Shown: positions 1 through 8,398, counted from the first letter of the stretch. The stretch is DNA of 20,302 nucleotides from JBBRCX01 sp038204465 (GCA_038204465.1 JBBRCX010000083.1:1-20302), one strand, 5' to 3'. Made by a program: numbers and translations. Notes: generated by a model not told the origin, from the letters alone.

Positions 1-786
1 GACAAGCTCGTTCACGCGTCGCTCATCGACGCGGTGCGCGCTTCGGGCGCGCCCTTCCGGGTGTTTCCGCATAATGGGCTGGGCAAGCTGCGCCGGCTGT
101 TGAATGAAGCAGATCCTAAGCAGCTTCAGGTTGTGATGACCGAATCCATCTTCAGCATGGACGGCGACGCGGCCGACCTCCGCGACTTGGCTGAAATCAA
201 AGAAGAACTGCCGTTCGTGCTGCTGCTGGACGAAGCGCATGCGAGCGGTGTGTATGGTCATCGCGGCGCCGGCTATGCGGCCGAATGCGGGTTGCAGAAT
301 GCGGTGGACATCTCGATTGTGACGCTATCAAAAGCGTTCGGCTGTGTGGGCGGGGCAATCTGCGGCTCCAGGACTTTCTGCGATGCGGTGGTGAACTTCG
401 GTCGGGCGTATATCTATTCCACGAGCGTCCCTTCAATGATTCCCGCGGCAGCGGAGGCGGCCATCCAGGTCCTGAGCGAGGAGCCGTGGCGACAGCAGCG
501 TGTGCGGGAGCTTGCGAAGCGAGTGCGCGGCAGGTTGAAACGAGAATCGTTCGAGGTGAGCGGGGAAGACTCGCCGATCATCCCGGTGATCGTCGGCTCG
601 GAAGAGGCGGCGCTGAAAGCGTCGGCGAGTTTGAAGGGCAGGGGCCTGCTGGTGCTGGCGGTGCGGCCGCCAACCGTTCCTCGCGGTAAGAGCCGGCTGC
701 GCGTGACGGTCTCGGCGGCTCACGACGATGATGAGGTGGAGCGCCTGATTGACGCGATTGAGGGATTGAAACTCGCGAGAGGTTGA
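1..786 (+). CDS. Alpha-oxoamine synthase, BioF/Kbl type (5' partial)
   Basis: This is the C-terminal two thirds of a PLP-dependent alpha-oxoamine synthase, the family of 8-amino-7-oxononanoate synthase (BioF, biotin pathway) and glycine C-acetyltransferase (Kbl). The frame is open from base 1, so the start lies outside the window; 261 residues are visible against a usual 390 or so. Seen in the sequence: DKLVHASLIDAVRASGA at the left edge (family pattern D.L.HASLIDG), DEAHASGVYGHRGAG with the PLP-contacting Asp and His codons at 229 and 238, and TLSKAFG with the Schiff-base Lys codon at 331. The end (RLRVTVSAAHDDDEVERLIDAI) matches the family's C-terminal small domain. The visible part does not separate BioF from Kbl or a secondary-metabolism homologue, so no symbol is given. 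The next gene converges on it with only about 30 bp between, and I see no terminator hairpin there. Confidence 0.9.
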   Translation, partial: DKLVHASLIDAVRASGAPFRVFPHNGLGKLRRLLNEADPKQLQVVMTESIFSMDGDAADLRDLAEIKEELPFVLLLDEAHASGVYGHRGAGYAAECGLQNAVDISIVTLSKAFGCVGGAICGSRTFCDAVVNFGRAYIYSTSVPSMIPAAAEAAIQVLSEEPWRQQRVRELAKRVRGRLKRESFEVSGEDSPIIPVIVGSEEAALKASASLKGRGLLVLAVRPPTVPRGKSRLRVTVSAAHDDDEVERLIDAIEGLKLARG

Positions 787-816
787 CCCACCGCGGAGAG
801 GCGCGTTGGCCGGTGC

Positions 817-1107
817 CTACATGATCGGCCGTTGCGCGTCGATCAAAGGTCCGATTTCCGGCCCGAGTGAACCGGCCGGTTCGTCGAGCCGCTGCAGCGT
901 GCGCGCCAGCAGGTCTACAGGCGGCTCCGCCGGCGGCATCATCTCGAGCACCTGAAGGATCTTCTCAACGCCGCGGATTCGCTCCTGCGGGACGCCGTCG
1001 GCGGCGGCAAACAGGGCATGACTATTGCCATTGCCGGACGCCGTCGGACTGCGATCCAACAGAAGGTCCAAGGCGCGACGGTCATCGTCGCTCAACTGAA
1101 AGCTCAT
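817..1107 (-). CDS. Small helical protein of unknown function beside an ECF sigma gene
   Basis: This 96-residue protein has no signal peptide and no membrane segment. It begins MSFQLSDDDRRALDLLLDRS, has a flexible Ser/Gly/Asn stretch, then a second predicted helical part (ERIRGVEKILQVLEMMPPAEPPVDLLARTLQRLDE). I recognise no named family. Small proteins of this general shape (LS..D..ALD.LL..., then a helical segment, then PP..L...L..L) seem to me to recur beside planctomycete ECF sigma genes, but that is recollection rather than a search. A role as a soluble partner or anti-sigma protein is inference from position only. The frame extends upstream to a TTG at 1152. I prefer the ATG at 1107 because GGGGAA sits just before it and because a good -35/-10 pair would put the transcript start near 1157, almost on top of the TTG. 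Confidence 0.6.
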   Translation of the reverse strand: MSFQLSDDDRRALDLLLDRSPTASGNGNSHALFAAADGVPQERIRGVEKILQVLEMMPPAEPPVDLLARTLQRLDEPAGSLGPEIGPLIDAQRPIM

Positions 1108-1163
1108 GAGTTCCCCAGTGATAGAGGCCAGCTGCCCGCCGGCCCGAGCCAAGAATGTGCACC

Positions 1164-1191
1164 ATTAGAAGACACCGCGATATCAAATCAA
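1164..1191 (-). promoter_or_regulatory. Predicted sigma70-type promoter for the small gene at 817-1107
   Basis: On the minus strand there is a TTGATT -35 (plus-strand 1186-1191), a 16-nt spacer and a TCTAAT -10 (1164-1169, five of six to consensus). Transcription would start near 1157 and give a leader of about 50 nt before the ATG at 1107. It lies in the 151-bp gap after the sigma-factor stop, so the small gene could be transcribed separately from the sigma gene. The match was made by eye and is untested. Confidence 0.4.
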
Positions 1192-1258
1192 GTTTCCTCT
1201 AGCCAGCACCGATTTGGCGGCTACCCGCCGCGGAGCTTTTACGATACTGACGTGTCCA

Positions 1259-1999
1259 TTAGCTGGCTACGCCGGTGGATCGGTTTTGGTTCATCGCCCG
1301 CCATCGGTCGGCAAAATGGGCCACCGCCGCGTGAAGCCTGGATTTCACGGTTCCCAAGGGAATATCAAGGATTTCGCTGATTTGCTTGTAGGGGAACTGA
1401 TGGAAGTAAGAGAGCAATAAGATTTCCCTGAGATGCTCCGGCATCGAGGTCACGGTGTCGTGGACGAGTTGCTGAAGCTCCTCCCTTTCCATCGGCTCGC
1501 TGGGGACGGCGGCGGCGGACTGCATGAGGTCGATGAATTCTCCGCTCTGGTCTTCGCCGGGGCTGATGGCGGCGGAAAGCGGGCTTGTCGGGCGCCGGGC
1601 CTGGGAGCGGATCAGGTCGCGCGCTTTGTTGGCCGCGATGGTGAAGAGCCACGGACGGAATCGGCGCTGGGGATCAAACTGCTCGGCTGACTGATGAACC
1701 TGAAGGAATGCCTCCTGGAACACGTCCTCGGCCGACGCGCGGTTTCCCAGGAATCGAACCAGGAAGTGATACAGTTCCCGCTGGTAACGGGCGACCAAGG
1801 CGGCAAAGCTACCCTTGTCGCCGTGGCGGTAATCGGAGAGCAACTGCTCGTCGCTCCGATCCTGGCCCGCGATGTTCGGGAATGGCACTGTCGTATCGCC
1901 CGATTCCGTTCGAGCTCTGGCAGCGGTCATGTGATGTCCACCCTTCCCGTCACCCGCGTGGCGTCCATTGCCAGGATGATTGGGTGAGGAAGTGTTCAT
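1259..1999 (-). CDS. ECF-type RNA polymerase sigma factor (sigma-70 family)
   Basis: This alternative sigma factor of the extracytoplasmic-function group would bind core RNA polymerase and direct it to a stress or envelope regulon. Region 2 spans about residues 52-135: LLSDYRHGDKGSFAALVARY, then AEDVFQEAFLQVHQ and FRPWLFTIAANKARDLI, the usual ECF core-binding and -10-recognition segments. Region 4 spans about 178-232, with MPEHLREILLLSYFHQFPYK and the -35-binding helix-turn-helix ISEILDIPLGTVKSRLHAA. A linker rich in Ser, Pro and acidic residues (136-175) joins them, and regions 1 and 3 are absent as expected. The start is uncertain. ATG 1999 gives 246 residues with a Gly/His-rich head; ATG 1930 (MTAARART) has an upstream GGGTGGA and would give 223. 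No membrane anti-sigma gene follows; the only neighbour downstream is the small soluble protein. The gene diverges from rlmN across 118 bp. Confidence 0.93.
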   Translation of the reverse strand: MNTSSPNHPGNGRHAGDGKGGHHMTAARARTESGDTTVPFPNIAGQDRSDEQLLSDYRHGDKGSFAALVARYQRELYHFLVRFLGNRASAEDVFQEAFLQVHQSAEQFDPQRRFRPWLFTIAANKARDLIRSQARRPTSPLSAAISPGEDQSGEFIDLMQSAAAVPSEPMEREELQQLVHDTVTSMPEHLREILLLSYFHQFPYKQISEILDIPLGTVKSRLHAAVAHFADRWRAMNQNRSTGVAS

Positions 2000-2117
2000 T
2001 GCACTTATCCAGCAGAGCAGTTATCGTGCGGAGCGTCAACGCCTAAACGCCTCACAGGCCGATTCATTTTCACGCCCTTGAAGCCAACTCGGCCAGGTAT
2101 CAAGCGTAACAAATAGT

Positions 2118-3215
2118 ATGCCTGCCGACGCGTCGCTTCCCACTCCGGTTCGCTTTTTCGATCTCACCGCAACGCAGTTCGATGACATGGTGGTGGGGTG
2201 GGGGTGGCCACGTTTCCGCGCGCAACAAGTGCGGGATTGGATCTATGGGAAGCTGATCGCGCAGCCGGCGCTGATGTCGAACCTGTCGAAGAAGGACCAG
2301 GATCTGTTGGCCTCGCGCGTGGTCTTCACCACCGCGCAAATTGTCACGAGCCAGCGAAGCGCGGACGGCACGGGCAAGCTGTTGCTCAGTTGGCCCGATG
2401 GCGCTACCGCCGAGACAGTGATGATTCCGGATGGGGCGCGCCGCACCGCCTGCGTAAGCTCTCAGGTTGGCTGTCCGGTGGGTTGCCGTTTCTGCGCCAG
2501 CGGAATCAACGGGGTCAAGGGCAACCTTGCCGCCGGGCAGATTGTCGAGCAGATCTTCCAGCTCAACCTCCTGCTTCACACCGCGGGGGAGCGGATCACC
2601 AACGTGGTGTTCATGGGAATGGGAGAGCCGCTGGCAAACTACGCCAATGTGATGGGGGCGGTGCGGGTGATGCATGACCCGGAATGCCTGAACCTCGGCG
2701 CCCGGCGCATCACCATCTCCACCGTCGGCATTCCGGCGAGGATGCGCGAGTTGGCGCGCGAAGAGTTGCCGCTCAACCTGGCAATCTCGCTGCACGCGCC
2801 CAATGAGCCGCTCCGCAAGCAGCTGATTCCATGGGCGGAGCATTTCCCGCTGGAGCAGATCCTCGAAGCCGGGCGTTATTACTTCGAGCAGACCGGCCGC
2901 GAAATCACGCTGGAGTACATCCTGCTTGCGGGCGTGAACGATCGGACGGAACACGCTCACGAGCTCGTGAAGGTCTGCCGCACGCTCCGCGCGAACGTGA
3001 ACCTGATCCGCTACAACGAGGTGGAAGGGCTTCCGTTCGCCCGGCCGCGATCGAGCGATGTGATGGAGTTTCAGGAGGTTCTGCGTCGCGGCGGCGTCAA
3101 CGCGCATGTTCGCAAGAGCCGCGGCCGCGATATCGACGCCGCCTGCGGCCAACTGCGGCGCAAGCAGCAGGAGCAGAAGGAAGCCGTCGACAGTTTAGGC
3201 GGCGAGCGAGCATGA
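2118..3215 (+). CDS. rlmN: 23S rRNA (adenine2503-C2)/tRNA (adenine37-C2) methyltransferase RlmN, radical SAM
   Basis: RlmN is a cytoplasmic radical-SAM enzyme that methylates C2 of A2503 in 23S rRNA, and of A37 in some tRNAs, through a methyl-cysteine intermediate. The 365 residues match the family length. The 4Fe-4S motif CxxxCxxC is C119, C123 and C126 in SSQVGCPVGCRFCASG, preceded by the conserved RTACVSSQ. GMGEPLANY, the SAM-contacting segment, follows. ISTVGI and LAISLHAPNEPLRKQLIPW are typical core strands. The methyl-carrying cysteine is C343 in SRGRDIDAACGQL, within VRKSRGRDIDAACG, so the whole catalytic set is present. The ATG at 2118 has no clear Shine-Dalgarno sequence, but the N-terminus (FFDLTATQFDDMVVGWGWPRFRAQQVRDWIY) aligns with the family's opening. 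The last codon overlaps the next gene (ATGA), which suggests translational coupling. A 350-residue opposite-strand frame is its shadow. Confidence 0.97.
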   Translation: MPADASLPTPVRFFDLTATQFDDMVVGWGWPRFRAQQVRDWIYGKLIAQPALMSNLSKKDQDLLASRVVFTTAQIVTSQRSADGTGKLLLSWPDGATAETVMIPDGARRTACVSSQVGCPVGCRFCASGINGVKGNLAAGQIVEQIFQLNLLLHTAGERITNVVFMGMGEPLANYANVMGAVRVMHDPECLNLGARRITISTVGIPARMRELAREELPLNLAISLHAPNEPLRKQLIPWAEHFPLEQILEAGRYYFEQTGREITLEYILLAGVNDRTEHAHELVKVCRTLRANVNLIRYNEVEGLPFARPRSSDVMEFQEVLRRGGVNAHVRKSRGRDIDAACGQLRRKQQEQKEAVDSLGGERA

Positions 3216-4189
3216 GAAACTTTTGCATGCGATACCGCGCCGTTCAAGATTGTTCTTTGCTCGCAACGTCCGGCTGGAACCGGGCGCCCGGCTGGGCCGT
3301 ACGGAGACTCGAATATCGAAAACCGAACCTTCGACCCCGCCGCGGCTTCAGCCTGGTGGAGCTTCTCGTCGCGATTGGGATCCTGGTGATTCTGGTCAGC
3401 ATCCTGCTGCCCTACGCGGTGAGGCTCCGAGAGACCGACAATCGCGCCCGCTGCGCCGACAATCTGCGCATCCTCTTCGGGTCGTTGCAGCGGTACGCCG
3501 CCCTGAATGGCAACAACTATCCGCGCGTTACATATGAACCTGGACGCGATCCGAACGGCTACGTCGCTTATACCGGCTCCGACTCCGCTGACCCGTTTGC
3601 CCGCGGCACGAAGGTGAAGCCCAACGACGTGAGCGCATCGCTCTGGCTGCTCGTGCGCCTCGGCCTGGCTGAGCCGAAGAATTACATCTGTGCCAGCACG
3701 AGCAACAACGCGGAACCGTCGAGTGGCAACCGATCCGCGCGACAGCGAAGCAACTTTTCCGACGGCTCGCACCTCAGTTATTCTTATTCGTCGCCTTTCA
3801 GCACCGCGCCGCTCTACAAGATGAACGATACCCTGCGTGCCGACTTCGCGGTGATGGCAGACAAAAGTCCCGGCATCCGGGGAAAGGACGACAACGTAGC
3901 GGGGCCGGCGTTCAACGCGCCGCCGTTCGAGCTCGCGCGTGCGAATTCGAACAACCATGAGAGGGCGGGCCAGAACGTTCTCTATGCGGCGGGGCTGGTC
4001 ACGTTCCAGCCCACGCCGTACTGCGGAGTCGGCACAGCCGATCGCCGGGACAATATTTACACGGCATTGGCGCTCGCGCCACTTCCGCCCGCCGTCAGTC
4101 CGCCGGTGGAAGGGACGGGCTACTTTGGTCCGGATCTTGGCCCTTCATGGTCCGCCGACAGCTACCTCGTCCCCACGGACGACGACTGA
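3212..4189 (+). CDS. Prepilin-type N-terminal cleavage/methylation domain protein (planctomycete pseudopilin-like)
   Basis: This type IV pilin/type II secretion pseudopilin-like protein has 325 residues. The prepilin peptidase motif is RRG-FSLVELLVAIGILVILVSILLP, with cleavage expected between G45 and F46 and Glu at mature position 5. The hydrophobic helix would anchor it in the inner membrane before assembly. The soluble part carries the look of the large planctomycete prepilin family, with RARCADNLRILFGSLQRYAALNGNNYPR after the helix and a late NSNNHERAGQNVLYAAGLVTF. That late motif usually reads H, about ten residues, then DG; here the pair after H249 is AG. The start codon overlaps the rlmN stop, and a second Met at residue 6 could serve. 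The leader of about 45 residues is unusually long and basic. Coupling with rlmN probably reflects position rather than shared function. Which filament it belongs to cannot be told. Confidence 0.88.
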   Translation: MRNFCMRYRAVQDCSLLATSGWNRAPGWAVRRLEYRKPNLRPRRGFSLVELLVAIGILVILVSILLPYAVRLRETDNRARCADNLRILFGSLQRYAALNGNNYPRVTYEPGRDPNGYVAYTGSDSADPFARGTKVKPNDVSASLWLLVRLGLAEPKNYICASTSNNAEPSSGNRSARQRSNFSDGSHLSYSYSSPFSTAPLYKMNDTLRADFAVMADKSPGIRGKDDNVAGPAFNAPPFELARANSNNHERAGQNVLYAAGLVTFQPTPYCGVGTADRRDNIYTALALAPLPPAVSPPVEGTGYFGPDLGPSWSADSYLVPTDDD

Positions 4190-4282
4190 CTTACTTCAGA
4201 TGCTCGCAGGCTGCGGACTACGGCAGCCGTGAATAGTCGTTAAGGTACGCCGCCGTCCCTTCGTCGCGCCGCTTCGGCAACC

Positions 4283-4287
4283 AGGAG
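4283..4287 (+). promoter_or_regulatory. Ribosome binding site of the interrupted oxidoreductase gene
   Basis: AGGAG lies nine bases before the ATG at 4297. It supports that start over an internal GTG near VKLAIC and shows the gene was translated before the stop codon arose. Confidence 0.6.
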
Positions 4288-4296
4288 AAATAGAAC

Positions 4297-5388
4297 ATGA
4301 CCCGGATTCAAGCGTCGCATCCACCAGCGGCCCATGCCGCGCGAAAGAAGAGCGACGCCGTGAAACTTGCCATCTGCGGCATCGGGCGCGCCGGCATGGG
4401 AATGATCTATCCTGAGGTGAAGGACCTTCCCGAGATCCGCGTTGTTGCCGGATACGACGAGCTACCGGAGCGCGCCCGGCGTTTGGCGCAACTGAGCGGC
4501 GGGCGGGCTCACCGCACTTTCAAGTTGCTTTTGTCCGATCCGGAGGTCGAGACTGTCGTCATCGCGACGCGCTCCCACACTCACGCCGTGTTAGCCCTGC
4601 AGGCACTGAAGGCGGGAAAGGACGTCATCGTCGAGAAGCCGATGGCGATCACGCTGAGAGACGCCGACAACATGATCGGAGCCGCGGCGAAGCTGGGTCG
4701 TCGGCTGCTCGTACGTCATAACCGTCGCTTCGATCTCCCGCTCCTCCAGGCGAAGGAGGTCATCGCGGGCGGCAAGCTCGGCAAGATTTTCGAGGTCCAG
4801 CTCCGGCAGTAGGGATATCAGCAGCGCGCTGATTGGCAGACAATGAAGCAGTTCGGCGGCGGGCAGTTGCTCAACTGGGGGCCGCACCTGGTCGATTGGG
4901 GCATGCAGTTGATTGGCGCTCCGGCGGCCGACGTCTGGTCGAACCTGAAATGTGTTGCGGCGCGTGGGGATGCGGAAGATCACGTCAAGATCCTCATCCG
5001 CGGCGACAATGAGGTTGTCGCTGACATCGAAATCAGCGGCGCCGCGGCGATTGCTCAGCCGGAGTGGATCGTCCTGGGCTCACTGGGGATGCTCGTCATT
5101 CAGGGCGGCGCCTGCCGGATCAGGTACGTCGATCCAAAGAGCATGACGAAAGCAAAGGCCGACCCAGGCACGCCGCCGCAGATCGCAAGCTTCGGTGGAC
5201 AGCATCCGCTGCGATGGACCGAAGAATCGTTTGAAGTCGCCCCGAAAAAGCGACCGAGCTTCTGGAGTGAGGTGTATCGCGCGCTGAAGCGTGGGGGCAC
5301 CTTTCCCATCACCCTTGAACAAGCGCGCGAAAACGTCCGAGTGCTGGAGTCAGCGCGAAAGCGCAGCGGCTTCTACGCTACGAAATAG
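4297..5388 (+). pseudogene. Gfo/Idh/MocA-family oxidoreductase interrupted by one in-frame TAG
   Basis: This NAD(P)-dependent oxidoreductase of the glucose-fructose oxidoreductase/inositol dehydrogenase family is split by a TAG at 4810-4812 (codon 172). Both halves are in the same frame, so no indel is needed. Before the stop are a Rossmann motif (CGIGRAGMG, about residues 27-35), VVIATRSHTHAVLALQALKAGKDV, the conserved EKPMAITL (EKP at 113-115) and the family's VRHNRRFD. After the stop the protein resumes as GYQQRADWQTMKQFGGGQLLNWGPHLVDWG, which holds the GGG...G.H..D substrate-side motif, and continues to a normal C-terminus (364 codons in all). A CAG-to-TAG change would explain it; an assembly error or stop readthrough are alternatives. 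ATG 4843 could restart only the C-terminal half, which lacks the cofactor domain. The 3' end overlaps the end of the convergent LEPR-XLL gene by 11 bp. The substrate is unknown. Confidence 0.85.
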
Positions 5389-8170
5389 TGAAGGGGATGC
5401 TCGCCAGCAGAGTGTTATCGCTCTCATTCATCCCGGCCAGATCCCCGATCGCATTCAGCTTGATCAGCAGCGAGTAGCTTCCGGGGGCCAGCGCCGGCGT
5501 CGATTCGGGCGTGGTGAAGGTCAGCTTCAACGGCTCGCTCTGATTCGGCTTCAGGTTGACGTGCTGTCCGGACAACGTTTCCAGGAGCGTCGAGTTCTCC
5601 AGCGTGCCGTCGGCGGAGATGAACAGCCCGATATCGACATCGCCCTTCCCCGCGACGTTGCCGCTGTTCAGCAGGGAGAGCACTGTCTGACTGTCTTTTC
5701 CAAAACTAAACGACTGCGCGCCCGGTGCGGTCGGCACTGTCAGGTTGATCGCCGGGCGTTCCACGTGAATGGTCGTCTGAGTGCGGCCCGTATTGGCGGA
5801 GCCGCTGCCGGCGCCCGATACCGTCGCGAAGATGAAGTAATCGCCGGTTTGCTCGGGCGGCGGAAATTTCAGTTTGATTCTGAGCATCTTCGACGCGTTC
5901 GGCTTCAGCCGGATCCTCCGGGTGACCTCGCCCAGCTTTGTGGAGAGGTCGGCGTTGAAGGCGCCGTCGGAAGAGGAGTAAATCGCAATGGTGAGCGGGC
6001 CTCGGGAGACCGAGCCGGCGGAATTGGTGAACTTGATCAGGGCCCTGCCCCTGGCTTTCTTCTCACCGCCAATGACTTGCTCGGGCAAACTGGCGATGGT
6101 TACCTCAGTGACGTTCACTCCTGGCGTGACGGGTGTTTCAACCGACCCGGCCGGCACTTCACCGGCGCCGGTGGAACCCCCGGTTCCGGGCTTTGGCGTC
6201 GGTTCATGCACCACCGGCGGCTTCGTCACCGGCGGCTTCCTCACCGGTGGCGTCTTCACGGGCGGAGGTGATTGCACCGGCGGAGGTGGAGCATTGGGCG
6301 GCGGGGCCTTGAAGTTTGCGCCCGTGCCAAATGCCGGCTTGCCGGCGTCGAGCGCTCCGATGTCCGGCGCCGAGCCGATGAAGCCAGCAGTAATCCCGCC
6401 CAGATTCGCTCCTGCGTTGATCGCGGGAGAACCCGTTTGCAACTGAAAGTCGCCGGCGGCAGCATTCGCAAACTTCGCGTCGGTGCCTTGGTAGATATTG
6501 TTGGACTGCGATGCATTGCCGCCGATCTTGGCGGTATTAACGAAGATGTTGTTCTTGAAGACGGACGCGGCCATGTCGGCGCTGAGGCTTGTGGCGACGC
6601 TCCAGTCGCTGCCCCCGAGTGTGTTGTTGTAGATCTTGTTAAACCGACTGGACGGGTTCATCTTCAGCGCGTTGTTCGTGTTATAGACGATATTGTGGTG
6701 AACGAGATAGTTACTCGACCCGTTGTCGAGAAACAGTCCCGTGCCGCCGAATCCGCCGGCATTCACGTTGTAGATCCGGTTGTAGGCGATCTCCGACCCG
6801 CCACCGTTTGTGCCGTAGGTATAGACGCCACCCCCGTCGGTGGTCTGCAGCATGACGTCGTGGATCGTATTGTTCAGGATGCGCAGGCCAGGGCTGCGAC
6901 TGAACTTGATCCCCGAGCGGCCCGCGTTGTAAATCGTGTTGTTGCGGATCAGCTCATTGGATGAATACGTGCGCACCGGCGCCGTGTCGGTGGCGGCGTA
7001 GTCGGTGTCGTGAATGACGCAATTCTCAACGCGGTCAGCATTGCCGCCTATGAACACGCCATCCCCGGAACTGAACGCGATGGTGCTGTTCAGCACCGCA
7101 GAGTTGCTTCCCCGCAGAACGATTCCGCTGCGGGGCGGCTGGCTCCAGCCCGTCGGGTGGTTCATCTCGTGCCAGATGTACTGCGCGTCGAGATGATTGA
7201 GGATAATATTGCTCGAGGCCGAGCCGGTGCTTATTCCCGCCGCGAAGATCTTGATTCCGTCGATGCTGACGTTCGACGAATCACCCAGGTCAAACGCGTA
7301 CAGCCGTTTCTTCACCTCAACGCTGTGCGATGCAGGGCTCGCGCTATCGGGCGACCACAGATAGAGCGTCGAGTTGGTGGGATCGCGGTACCACTCGGCG
7401 GGCACATCAAGCGCCTGGAATTTGCCTGTGAGGTAATATGGATCGCCAGCCTGCGGGACCTCGTCGCGGCTCATCGGTTGATAGCTGTAGGTTAGCCGCC
7501 CCGCGGCGGAACTGGTGACGCTTCCGGACTGCACAACCCATTCCTGGCCCGGTGCAATATGGATGGTTGCGCCGCTCCAGTAGGACTGGGTGAGAGCGGC
7601 GTCATTGAGGGTGGCGCTCCCACGGCCGACGCTGATGCGATCCGCCGACGAGCGGGTTGGATGGGAGACGTCGAGACTGGCGTTGGGCCACCTGGCCTCG
7701 ATCATCATTTTCCCGTCGACGAACACCTGATTGTTGCCGTCGCCAAGGTCCCACGGTTGAGAAGCTTTGTAGATCGCCCCGGTCTGCCGGGACCATCCGC
7801 CGATGGGGTCGGCGCCGCTGACGGTTACGGATTCGTTGTTGTATGGACGGAACGTGAGCGGTGCGGACGGAGTGCCTGAGTTCGGCACGGTGACGGTCTC
7901 TCGATACGTTCCCCCGCGCACGTAAACGGTGTCACCCGCTCCCGCGAGACTGGCTGCGTGCTGGATGGTACGAAAGGGCGACCCGAGCGTGCCGTCGCCG
8001 CCATCCGAGCCCGTCGTGGACACGAAATAACTGGACAGCAGCACACGCCGCTCCAGCGCTTCGACAGTGCCGGCGGCAGCGCTGCGAATCGCGCATGGCG
8101 CCGCCCCCGCGGCGACGGGCTTCAACAATGAAAGCTTGGACTTCGTCCTCCAGCACAGACGATCCGGCAT
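5378..8170 (-). CDS. LEPR-XLL protein with right-handed beta-helix and CARDB-like domains
   Basis: This is a large protein, probably exported or surface-bound, of 930 residues. LERRVLLS at 39-46 is the planctomycete LEPR-XLL motif. From about 48 to 610 it is a right-handed parallel beta-helix protein: the opening (FVSTTGSDGGDGTLGSPFRT, then IQHAASLAGAGDTVYVRGGTYRE) is the usual cap, PbH1-like turns follow (NNTIYNAGRSGIKFS, LRILNNTIHDV, YNRIYNV, HHNIVYNTNNALKMN), and SPAINAGA...DIGALDAG closes it. Such folds often bind or cleave polysaccharides, but I see no firm catalytic set. A proline-rich linker (about 621-666, repeated PPV-K/R) leads to two CARDB-like domains (SSSDGAFNADLSTKLGEV; SADGTLENSTLLETL with a final NESDNTLLA). 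I chose ATG 8170, with GAGGG about six bases upstream, over the longer GTG frame starting at 8344. It lacks the C-terminal domain shared by its two neighbours. Confidence 0.88.
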   Translation of the reverse strand: MPDRLCWRTKSKLSLLKPVAAGAAPCAIRSAAAGTVEALERRVLLSSYFVSTTGSDGGDGTLGSPFRTIQHAASLAGAGDTVYVRGGTYRETVTVPNSGTPSAPLTFRPYNNESVTVSGADPIGGWSRQTGAIYKASQPWDLGDGNNQVFVDGKMMIEARWPNASLDVSHPTRSSADRISVGRGSATLNDAALTQSYWSGATIHIAPGQEWVVQSGSVTSSAAGRLTYSYQPMSRDEVPQAGDPYYLTGKFQALDVPAEWYRDPTNSTLYLWSPDSASPASHSVEVKKRLYAFDLGDSSNVSIDGIKIFAAGISTGSASSNIILNHLDAQYIWHEMNHPTGWSQPPRSGIVLRGSNSAVLNSTIAFSSGDGVFIGGNADRVENCVIHDTDYAATDTAPVRTYSSNELIRNNTIYNAGRSGIKFSRSPGLRILNNTIHDVMLQTTDGGGVYTYGTNGGGSEIAYNRIYNVNAGGFGGTGLFLDNGSSNYLVHHNIVYNTNNALKMNPSSRFNKIYNNTLGGSDWSVATSLSADMAASVFKNNIFVNTAKIGGNASQSNNIYQGTDAKFANAAAGDFQLQTGSPAINAGANLGGITAGFIGSAPDIGALDAGKPAFGTGANFKAPPPNAPPPPVQSPPPVKTPPVRKPPVTKPPVVHEPTPKPGTGGSTGAGEVPAGSVETPVTPGVNVTEVTIASLPEQVIGGEKKARGRALIKFTNSAGSVSRGPLTIAIYSSSDGAFNADLSTKLGEVTRRIRLKPNASKMLRIKLKFPPPEQTGDYFIFATVSGAGSGSANTGRTQTTIHVERPAINLTVPTAPGAQSFSFGKDSQTVLSLLNSGNVAGKGDVDIGLFISADGTLENSTLLETLSGQHVNLKPNQSEPLKLTFTTPESTPALAPGSYSLLIKLNAIGDLAGMNESDNTLLASIPFTIS

Positions 8171-8398
8171 CACGACCCTCAATGGCCCGCCGGCGACCGA
8201 CACATGCCAAAGGCGGTAGGGGGGATAGAAGTTGGATTGCGCCGCAAGTGCGGCTAAGCACGAACGAGCTTCGAGGGCACACAAGCCCTGCCCGTCGCTC
8301 GCCCGTAGCCAAAAAGAATGGCAGGCGCCGACGGCTGAGATCACACCGAGCTGTCAGTCACGGAAGAAATAGCCTTCCATGGCGGATTCGTGGTGCGG

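Noticed and set aside
1216..1229. GGCGG-CTAC-CCGCC hairpin after the sigma gene as an intrinsic terminator
   Set aside because: The stem is only 5 bp with no T-run on the minus strand, and such pairs occur often by chance in GC-rich DNA.
2100..3152. 350-codon minus-strand frame
   Set aside because: It is antisense to an unmistakable rlmN.
2831..3211. Extended prepilin frame starting inside rlmN
   Set aside because: The extra codons are out-of-frame rlmN sequence; the real start overlaps the rlmN stop as ATGA.
6175..6310. Short repeats with caccggcgg pattern as a possible CRISPR or tandem-repeat locus
   Set aside because: They encode the PPV-rich linker of the beta-helix protein; the spacing is irregular and lies within a coding frame.
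8171..8344. N-terminal extension of the beta-helix LEPR-XLL protein
   Set aside because: The longer frame uses a GTG and adds 58 residues with no signal-like feature. ATG 8170 has a good ribosome binding site and a normal distance to LERRVLLS.
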